From an uncultured Pelagibacteraceae bacterium (GTDB taxonomy: Bacteria > Pseudomonadota > Alphaproteobacteria > Pelagibacterales > Pelagibacteraceae): a DNA stretch of 63,171 nucleotides. The stretch covers positions 1 through 63,171 of the forward strand of contig CABZDY010000002.1 in NCBI GenBank assembly GCA_902524635.1, in the 5' to 3' direction. Every line of letters begins with the position of its first letter. Within the stretch, counting starts at the first letter, position 1. The position numbers and the translations under genes are program-made. This document shows, piece by piece, positions 56,397 through 63,171 of this stretch. The notes beneath the pieces were generated by a model. It saw nothing but the letters and a program-made list of their open reading frames with translations. It was not told where the DNA came from and ran no database searches.

Positions 56397-57854
56397 ATGA
56401 ATTCGATAGTAATAGGATCAGGTTTTGGTGGTATGGCTGCAGCATTAAGGTTAAAAGCTAAAGGCCATAATGTAACCCTGATTGAAAAACAAGAAGATTT
56501 AGGTGGACGGGCTAGAGTTTTTAAAAAAAATGGATTTACATTTGATGGTGGTCCAACTGTGATAACAGCACCCTACCTAATTGATGAATTATTTCAACTT
56601 TTTAACAAAAATTCAAAAGATTATTTAGAAATAAAATCTTTAAAAACTTGGTATCAGTTTGTTTTTGAAGATGGTTTTAAGTTTGACTATTCTGGAGATG
56701 AAGAAGAAATGGTTAATCAAATAAAAAAGATTAACGAAAAAGATGTAAACGGATATAAAAATTTAGTTAATTTTACAAAGAAGATTTTTGATAAAGGTTT
56801 TACTGAACTATCAGATGTTCCATTTGATAAACCATCTTTTATGTTAAAGCAGATACCATCTTTATTTAATTTAAAGAGTTATAAATCTGTTTATAGTTTG
56901 GTTTCCTCTTACATAGAAAATGAAAAATTAAGAAGATTACTTAGTATGCATCCATTATTGGTAGGTGGTAATCCTTTCACAACAACATCAATATATGGAT
57001 TAATTTTATATTTAGAAAAAAAATGGGGAATTCATTATTCAATGGGTGGTACTGGTCAAATAATAAATGGCATGGAAAAACTAATGAATGAAGAAAATAT
57101 AAAAATATTAAAAGGTTGCGAAGTAAATAAAATCATATCAAATAAAAATAAAATAACTGGGGTTGAACTAAACAATGGGAATAAAATAGAAACAGATAAT
57201 GTTATTTGTAACGCAGATCCACCTGCTGTTTACTCAAAATTAGCAAACACAAATAGTAGTAATTCTATTTTTAATTGGAAAATGAAAAGAATGGAATATT
57301 CAATGGGTTTGTTTGTTTATTACTTTGGAACCAAAAAAGTTTACGACGATGTTGAACATCATACAATCAAATTTGGAGATAAGTACAAGGAACACTTGGA
57401 TGATATTTTTAACAATAAAAAATTAAATGATGATATTAGTTACTATTTACATAGACCCACAGCTACAGACAAATCGATGGCGCCTGATAATCATGATTGT
57501 TTTTATGTGTTGGTGCCAGTTCCTAATAACCAATCTGGTATAGACTGGTCTATTGAGGGAGATAAAATGAAAAACTTAGTTATTAAAAAAATGGAGGAAA
57601 GTTTACTACCTAATCTAAGTGAAAATATTGTTGAGGATTTTTACTTAACTCCTGATTATTTTGAGAAAGAGTTAAATACAAAATATGGCTCAGGTTTTTC
57701 TATTCAACCAAAATTTACTCAATCAGCTTATTTTAGATTTCATAATAAATCGGAGATTTTTGATGGTTTATATTTTGTTGGAGCAGGTACTCACCCTGGA
57801 GCAGGTGTACCAGGAGTACTATCTTCAGCAAAAGTCTTAGACAAAATTTTGTAA
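56397..57854 (+). CDS. crtI: Phytoene desaturase
   Basis: VIGSGFGGMAAALRLKAKGHNVTLIEKQEDLGGRARVFKKNGFTFDGGPTVITAP, YFVGAGTHPGAGVPGVLSSAKV. Confidence 0.97.
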   Translation: MNSIVIGSGFGGMAAALRLKAKGHNVTLIEKQEDLGGRARVFKKNGFTFDGGPTVITAPYLIDELFQLFNKNSKDYLEIKSLKTWYQFVFEDGFKFDYSGDEEEMVNQIKKINEKDVNGYKNLVNFTKKIFDKGFTELSDVPFDKPSFMLKQIPSLFNLKSYKSVYSLVSSYIENEKLRRLLSMHPLLVGGNPFTTTSIYGLILYLEKKWGIHYSMGGTGQIINGMEKLMNEENIKILKGCEVNKIISNKNKITGVELNNGNKIETDNVICNADPPAVYSKLANTNSSNSIFNWKMKRMEYSMGLFVYYFGTKKVYDDVEHHTIKFGDKYKEHLDDIFNNKKLNDDISYYLHRPTATDKSMAPDNHDCFYVLVPVPNNQSGIDWSIEGDKMKNLVIKKMEESLLPNLSENIVEDFYLTPDYFEKELNTKYGSGFSIQPKFTQSAYFRFHNKSEIFDGLYFVGAGTHPGAGVPGVLSSAKVLDKIL

Positions 57855-58705
57855 TGGAGAAAAAGAGTTTTCTATCAATATACGCAAAATCATTTAATTG
57901 GGCTGGTTTTTTTCTTCCAAAAGAAACTTATTTGAAATGTTCTAATTTATACGATTTTTGTAGAACTTTAGACAATATAGCAGACGACGAAGGTATAATT
58001 GATGTTAAATTAAGAAGATTTTTAAACTTCAAAAATAATTTTATCAATAAAGAATTTCAGAACCATATAATTAAAAATATGTGGGTATTAATGGATGAAT
58101 ATAATATTTCCACAAAAATTGTAGAAGACTTATTCGATGGTGTGGAGTCTGATATTCAAAATGAAATAAGATTAAATTCAAAAAAGGAATTATTAATTTA
58201 TTCATACAGAGTAGCAGGAACTGTTGGATTGATGATGGCAAAAATTTTAAATGTTACAAGCTATGATTCTTTTAAATCAGCTATAGATTTGGGTATAGCC
58301 ATGCAACTAACAAATATTTCTAGAGATGTGATAGAGGATTCTAAAATTAAAAGGTTTTATATAAAACATGATTTTGAAACCATAAAAGAAACATTGGCTA
58401 CTGCAGATTTATTTTATGATAGTAGCTTTTCTTCAATAAAGGATATTCCATTAAGTCTTAGGTTTTCAATTTTAGTTGCAAGAAGAGTTTATAGGCAAAT
58501 TGGTAAAAATATTATTAAAAAACAAACAATCCAAAATTACAATCAATCAGGTAAAATTTTTGTTAGTAATGGTGGCAAAATATTTCAAACAATATTATCT
58601 ATATATGACTTGCTAAAACTATCATTGATAAAAAAACATTATCATCTTAGAGATAAAGAACATGAATTAATTAATGAAGAAATAAGTTTAAATGAAAGAT
58701 TTTGA
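57854..58705 (+). CDS. crtB: Phytoene synthase
   Basis: YDFCRTLDNIADDE, YSYRVAGTVGLMMAKIL, AIDLGIAMQLTNISRDVIED. Confidence 0.96.
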   Translation: MEKKSFLSIYAKSFNWAGFFLPKETYLKCSNLYDFCRTLDNIADDEGIIDVKLRRFLNFKNNFINKEFQNHIIKNMWVLMDEYNISTKIVEDLFDGVESDIQNEIRLNSKKELLIYSYRVAGTVGLMMAKILNVTSYDSFKSAIDLGIAMQLTNISRDVIEDSKIKRFYIKHDFETIKETLATADLFYDSSFSSIKDIPLSLRFSILVARRVYRQIGKNIIKKQTIQNYNQSGKIFVSNGGKIFQTILSIYDLLKLSLIKKHYHLRDKEHELINEEISLNERF

Positions 58706-59756
58706 TTTTGTAATAATTGGCGGAGGTTGTGCGGGCTTATCCTTAGCTTATGAGCTAGAAATAAATGAAAAATTAAAAAATAAAACTTTAGCGATTATTG
58801 AACCAAGAGAGGAATACAAAAAAGATAAAACATGGTCCTTTTGGAAAACATATTCACATAATTTTGATGACTGTGTAAAAAAAAACTGGAAACATTTTTC
58901 TATAAATATACCACAAAAAACTAAACATCTAGAGTGTGGTAGTTTTCCATATCAAACCATAGACAGTGGATTATTTTATGAGAAAATAAATACTAAATTA
59001 AAAGAAAATAAGAATATTTATTTTTATAAAAATGATGAAAACATAGATTTAGAAAATTCATTGGTTTTTAATAGTGTCCCAAATTTAAACAATCAAAATA
59101 ATACCCTCTGGCAACATTTCTGCGGTGTGGAAATAGAAACAAAAAAAGATTTTTTTGACGAAGAAATCATGAATTTAATGGATTTTGACTGTGAACAAAG
59201 AGGGAGTGTTCACTTTTTTTATACTCTTCCCTATTCAAAAAAAACAGCATTAATTGAAACTACCTGGCTATCTGAAATGAAGGATAACTCTCAAAAGGAT
59301 TATGATAAGCAAATTAAAGAATATATTGAAAACAATTTAAACTTAAAAGATTATAAGATTACTTATAAAGAAGAAGGTGCAATACCCCTATTTTATCCTT
59401 TTAATCAAAAAATTAAGAATAGAATAAATATTGGAACAGCAGGTGGTATGACAAGACTAAGCACTGGTTATACTTTCCTGAATATCCAGGAACAAAGTAA
59501 GTTCATAACAGAAAATATTGAAAGTATTGATAAATTAGAAATATTTCAAATTAAAAAAAAGTATCATTTTTTAGACAAAATTTTTTTAAAAGTACTTAAA
59601 AATAATCCATCTAAAATGCCAAGTATATTTTTTAGAATGTTTAACAATAAATCTAATAAAGTAATTAAATTTTTATCTAATAAGAGTAATTTTTTGGAAG
59701 ATTTTTCTATAATATTAAAAATGCCTAAATGGATTTTTATAAAAGCTCTTTTCTAA
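58692..59756 (+). CDS. crtY: Lycopene beta-cyclase
   Basis: DFVIIGGGCAGLSLAYEL, KTWSFWK, ALIETTWLS, GTAGGMTRLSTGYTFLNIQ. Confidence 0.95.
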   Translation: MKDFDFVIIGGGCAGLSLAYELEINEKLKNKTLAIIEPREEYKKDKTWSFWKTYSHNFDDCVKKNWKHFSINIPQKTKHLECGSFPYQTIDSGLFYEKINTKLKENKNIYFYKNDENIDLENSLVFNSVPNLNNQNNTLWQHFCGVEIETKKDFFDEEIMNLMDFDCEQRGSVHFFYTLPYSKKTALIETTWLSEMKDNSQKDYDKQIKEYIENNLNLKDYKITYKEEGAIPLFYPFNQKIKNRINIGTAGGMTRLSTGYTFLNIQEQSKFITENIESIDKLEIFQIKKKYHFLDKIFLKVLKNNPSKMPSIFFRMFNNKSNKVIKFLSNKSNFLEDFSIILKMPKWIFIKALF

Positions 59757-59760
59757 ATAA

Positions 59761-60654
59761 ATGACTAAAATTAATTTTTATCATTCTTTAATTTTTTTTA
59801 ATCTATGCATAACATTGGCAGGAATAGAACATCTAAGAGAGGGTAGTTTTTTAATACTTTCTTTATTTTTAATTTTAACAATTGGGATATCGCATGGATC
59901 ATTAGATAACATTAAAGGAAAGAAGCTTATTAAATATCTAGGGTATAGATCAATTAGTTTTTTTTATTTAGGTTATATTTTAGTCGGTATATCCACTATA
60001 ATTATTTGGTTAATATTTCCAAAGTTCTTACTATTTTTGTTTTTGATTGTTGCCGCCTTTCATTTTGGTAAAGAAGACTCAGCATTTATTGATAAAAAAA
60101 AAAAAATTGAACTTGTTTATTTTTTGAAGGGATCGTTGATAATTAGTACTCCTTTATTTTTTCATAAAGGAGAGACACTTGCAATTTTTGAAACTATAAA
60201 TTTCAACATTTCAAATAGTTTTCTAATAGCTGATGAAATATTAATTATATTTATTCTTTTATCTCTAATTTCTGGTGTTTTTTTATCTTTAAAAAAAAAT
60301 ATTGAGGTAAAATCTCTTTTATTGATGGATTATTTATCAATATTAGTACTTAACTATTTCCTCAATCCTATTATCGCTTTTACAGTTTATTTTTGTTTTT
60401 TACACTCCATTAGACACTCCATGTCTTTAATAAATGAAATAAACAAAAATTTAAAAAAAGGTTTACCTATATTTATCAAAAAAGCACTACCATTAACAAT
60501 TTTAACAATTATTGGTTATATTTTGTCTATATTAGTTCTTAATAATTATAACGAGCTTAACGAGACCATTTATCAAGTTATTTTTATTGGATTGGCGTCA
60601 TTAACTTTTCCACATATATTGCTCGAGTATTTAATTGAAAAAAATGAGCAATAA
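59761..60654 (+). CDS. blh: Brp/Blh family beta-carotene 15,15'-dioxygenase
   Basis: IGISHGSLDNIKGKKL, AAFHFGKEDSAF, CFLHSIRHSM, FPHILLEYL; membrane protein after crtY. Confidence 0.92.
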   Translation: MTKINFYHSLIFFNLCITLAGIEHLREGSFLILSLFLILTIGISHGSLDNIKGKKLIKYLGYRSISFFYLGYILVGISTIIIWLIFPKFLLFLFLIVAAFHFGKEDSAFIDKKKKIELVYFLKGSLIISTPLFFHKGETLAIFETINFNISNSFLIADEILIIFILLSLISGVFLSLKKNIEVKSLLLMDYLSILVLNYFLNPIIAFTVYFCFLHSIRHSMSLINEINKNLKKGLPIFIKKALPLTILTIIGYILSILVLNNYNELNETIYQVIFIGLASLTFPHILLEYLIEKNEQ

Positions 60655-60817
60655 AAAAATTAATTTCATTGGATGGATTTTATTTATTATTTCTGCGTTA
60701 GGTTTTATTATATCAAGTATTGGAAGTTTTTGGGCAATGTTTGGTAGTTTTTTTTTTCTTATTGCTTGTATTATCTTTTTAATTCCTTTTTTTAGGAAAG
60801 AAGAAAATGAAAAATAA
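60644..60817 (+). CDS. Small two-TM membrane protein (57 aa)
   Basis: MSNKKINFIGWILFIISALGFIISSIGSFWAMFGSFFFLIACIIFLIPFFRKEENEK; overlaps both blh 3' end and ispH 5' end. Confidence 0.75.
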   Translation: MSNKKINFIGWILFIISALGFIISSIGSFWAMFGSFFFLIACIIFLIPFFRKEENEK

Positions 60818-61751
60818 GTATTTAAAAATAATGTTAGCAGCTCCAAGAGGTTTTTGTGCGGGTGTTGATAGAGCTATAGAGATTGTTAAAAAAAGTATAG
60901 AAAAATACGGTGCACCAGTTTATGTACGTCATGAGATAGTCCATAACAAGCACGTAGTTGATAGTTTAAAAAAGATCGGAGCTATTTTTGTTGAGGAGAT
61001 TGAAGAGATTACTGACAAAACCAGACCAGTAATTTTTTCTGCTCATGGGGTACCAAAATCTGTCCCAAAAGAAGCATCAAATTTAAAAATGATTTATGTA
61101 GATGCAACATGCCCTTTGGTCTCTAAGGTTCACAGAGAAGCGGAAAACCTTAACAAGATGGACATACATATTTTACTTATTGGACATAAAAATCATCCTG
61201 AAGTAATAGGCACTATGGGCCAACTTCCAGATGGAAAAATTGATTTAATAGAAACAATTAAAGATGCTCAAAAATTTGAAAAGAAACAAAATGAAAAACT
61301 TGCTTACATAACTCAAACAACTTTATCTGTTGATGATACCAAAGATATTATAAATGTTTTAAAAGAAAAATTTCCAGATATTCATGAGCCTAAAAAGGAT
61401 GATATTTGCTATGCAACAACTAATAGGCAAGCTGCTGTGAAAAAAATAGCTAAAGATTGTGATAATTTTTTTGTTATAGGCAGTAGAAATTCTTCAAACT
61501 CAGTTAGATTAGTTGAAGTTGCTAAAAATAATGGCTGTGGTGATGCTGAATTAATTCATTCAGAGAGCATATTTCCTGTTGAGAAAATTTCTAAATGCAA
61601 AACTATAGGTATTTCATCAGGAGCATCAGCGCCTGAAGTTTTGGTTAAAGAATTCATAGATAACATTAAAAAAGAATTTACTGTACAAATTGAAGAAGTA
61701 GAAATAGTAAAAGAAGACGTAACATTTAAAATCCCAGGAAAATTGAATTAA
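60807..61751 (+). CDS. ispH: 4-hydroxy-3-methylbut-2-enyl diphosphate reductase
   Basis: LAAPRGFCAGVDRAIEIV, VDATCPLVSKVHREA, ICYATTNRQAAVKKIA, GISSGASAPEVLVKEFI. Confidence 0.98.
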   Translation: MKNKYLKIMLAAPRGFCAGVDRAIEIVKKSIEKYGAPVYVRHEIVHNKHVVDSLKKIGAIFVEEIEEITDKTRPVIFSAHGVPKSVPKEASNLKMIYVDATCPLVSKVHREAENLNKMDIHILLIGHKNHPEVIGTMGQLPDGKIDLIETIKDAQKFEKKQNEKLAYITQTTLSVDDTKDIINVLKEKFPDIHEPKKDDICYATTNRQAAVKKIAKDCDNFFVIGSRNSSNSVRLVEVAKNNGCGDAELIHSESIFPVEKISKCKTIGISSGASAPEVLVKEFIDNIKKEFTVQIEEVEIVKEDVTFKIPGKLN

Positions 61752-62476
61752 TGGCCGTATATACTAGAATTTATGAGAGTGATTTAAGCCTGATAGAAAA
61801 AAATTTTCAAATAGGAAAAATTCTGTCATTTTCAGGAATAAAAAAAGGGATTGAAAACACTAATTACTTAATAAGAACAAATAATAAAAAAATAATACTA
61901 ACTATATTTGAAAAAAGAGTTCTAAAGAAAGATCTACCTTTTTTTATGGATCTTATGTTTGGATTATCTAAACAAAAAATTAAATGTCCAGAGCCCTTAA
62001 AAAATAGAAAAGGCAAATATTTATTTAAAATTAAAAAAAAAACTGCATGTTTGGTTAGTTTTCTTGAAGGAAATGATAAAGTTAAGCTAACAAATAAAGA
62101 TTGTTATACTGTCGGAAAAAACGTAGCTCTATTACACTTAGCTGCTAAGAAATTAAAATTATATAGAAAAAATTCTTTATCAGTAAATTCTTGGGGAGCA
62201 TTACTTAATAGAATTGACAAAAGAATTAATAGACTTTCAAGTAATTTAATAAATATCATGAAAAATGACTTATTTGATATAAGGGCAAAGTGGCCAAAAG
62301 ATATGCCAAATGGAATAATTCATAGCGACCTATTCATAGACAATATTTTTTTTTATAAAAATAGATATTATGGATTTATTGATTTTTATTTTTCTGCAAA
62401 CGATTTTTTAGCTTACGAACTAGCGACATGTGTAAATGCATTGTGTTTTAAAAAAGGAATAAAATTTTTATGCTAG
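61751..62476 (+). CDS. thrB: Homoserine kinase ThrB, N-terminal ~3/4 (frameshifted)
   Basis: MAVYTRIYESDLSLI...FSGIKKGIENTNYLIRT, GIIHSDLFIDNIFFYKNRYYGFIDFYFSANDFLAYELATCVNAL; stops early. Confidence 0.9.
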   Translation: MAVYTRIYESDLSLIEKNFQIGKILSFSGIKKGIENTNYLIRTNNKKIILTIFEKRVLKKDLPFFMDLMFGLSKQKIKCPEPLKNRKGKYLFKIKKKTACLVSFLEGNDKVKLTNKDCYTVGKNVALLHLAAKKLKLYRKNSLSVNSWGALLNRIDKRINRLSSNLINIMKNDLFDIRAKWPKDMPNGIIHSDLFIDNIFFYKNRYYGFIDFYFSANDFLAYELATCVNALCFKKGIKFLC

Positions 62477-62715
62477 ATAAAAATAAATCTACTCATTTAC
62501 TAAAAGGCTACCAATCAGTTCGTAAATTAAATTCTAAAGAAAAAAATAATTTTAATACACTATGTAGAGGTTCAGCGCTAAGATATTTACTTACTAGATC
62601 TTATGATTATTTAAATACTCCTAAAAAGGCATTGATTAAAATAAAAGATCCAAAAGAATATTTAGATAAATTAAATTTTCATAGAAAGTTAAATTCTTTT
62701 AAGGATTATTCCTAA
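62470..62715 (+). CDS. thrB: Homoserine kinase ThrB, C-terminal part in another frame
   Basis: LLKGYQSVRKLNSKEKNNFNTLCRGSALRYLLTRSYDYLNTPKKALIKIKDPKEYLDKLNFHRKL matches the C-terminal region expected of ThrB. Confidence 0.88.
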   Translation: MLDKNKSTHLLKGYQSVRKLNSKEKNNFNTLCRGSALRYLLTRSYDYLNTPKKALIKIKDPKEYLDKLNFHRKLNSFKDYS

Positions 62716-63140
62716 TGATAAAAATCTATACTGATGGATCGTGCTTAGGTAATCCAGGAAATGGCGGATGGGCTGCGATTATTATTGATGATAAAAAAAA
62801 AATTCAGATAAAGGGTAGCAAAAAAGATACTACAAATAATCAAATGGAGTTGCTTGCTCCAATAAAAGCTCTTAAAAAGATTCCTAAAGGAAGTGATGTT
62901 CAAATTTTTACAGACTCCAAATACGTTAAATCAGGAATAACAGAGTGGATACATAACTGGAAAAAAAATGGTTGGAAAACTGCAAATAAGCAACCTGTAA
63001 AGAACAAAGAACTTTGGCATGAATTGGATATTATGACTAAGGATTTTGAGATCAAATGGAGTTGGGTAAAGGGTCATTCTACAAATAAATTAAATAATGA
63101 AGTTGATTTAATTGCTAGAGAAGCTGCATTTTCAAGATAA
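62715..63140 (+). CDS. rnhA: Ribonuclease HI
   Basis: IYTDGSCLGNPGNGGWAAII, NNQMELLAPIKAL, FTDSKYVKSGITEWIHNWKKNGWKTANKQPVKNKELW, WVKGHSTNKLNNEVDLIAREAA. Confidence 0.98.
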   Translation: MIKIYTDGSCLGNPGNGGWAAIIIDDKKKIQIKGSKKDTTNNQMELLAPIKALKKIPKGSDVQIFTDSKYVKSGITEWIHNWKKNGWKTANKQPVKNKELWHELDIMTKDFEIKWSWVKGHSTNKLNNEVDLIAREAAFSR

Positions 63141-63171
63141 TTTATGCTAGATGTCCCTTTCTAGGGGCACC

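Noticed and set aside
62440-62480. Classical X_XXY_YYZ programmed -1 frameshift heptamer in thrB
   Set aside because: In-frame codons TTT AAA AAA GGA and AAA TTT TTA do not form a perfect slippery heptamer, so lesion or sequencing error is at least as likely
63142-63171. Possible end of a minus-strand gene (GAPRKGHLA*) at the window edge
   Set aside because: Only about 30 nt available; cannot be assigned

Overview
AT-rich, gene-dense alphaproteobacterial chromosome segment. Gene content, gene order and extreme compaction look like SAR11/Pelagibacterales; this taxonomic call is inference. It is almost entirely housekeeping: mraZ-ftsZ-rsmH, rnpB, mlaA/mlaC, rpoD-dnaG-yqeY, carAB, Anbu/ATP-grasp, trxB, uvrB, folM/folB-like, uvrC, pgsA, ilvE, a MarR/two-component set, lgt, midA, pgeF, prs, rplY, pth, ychF, petABC, trmL, hemF, greA, cca, ispE, a family-4 UDG, rnhB, ccrM, mutY, dciA-like, dsbA-like, smc, atpI-B-E-F'-F, crtI-crtB-crtY-blh, ispH, thrB and rnhA. 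Three tRNA genes are present. I see no mobile elements, phage, CRISPR or defence island. The best second-look items are: (1) a shortened SMC (857 aa) with no recognisable hinge; (2) a tRNA-Val(GAC) with perfect stems but swapped elbow nucleotides (T-loop AGCGTAA, D-loop AATAGTA); (3) a near-leaderless ccrM promoter carrying GANTC sites in an inverted repeat; (4) three 10-bp-spaced MraZ boxes in front of an mraZ-ftsZ pair; (5) homoserine kinase split by a frameshift; (6) metal-ligand loss in DnaG (Zn) and family-4 UDG (Fe-S); (7) tRNA-Gln ending 3 nt before the cca start codon; (8) small membrane ORFs in operons, one missed by the supplied ORF track; (9) every convergent CDS pair overlapping at its 3' ends.
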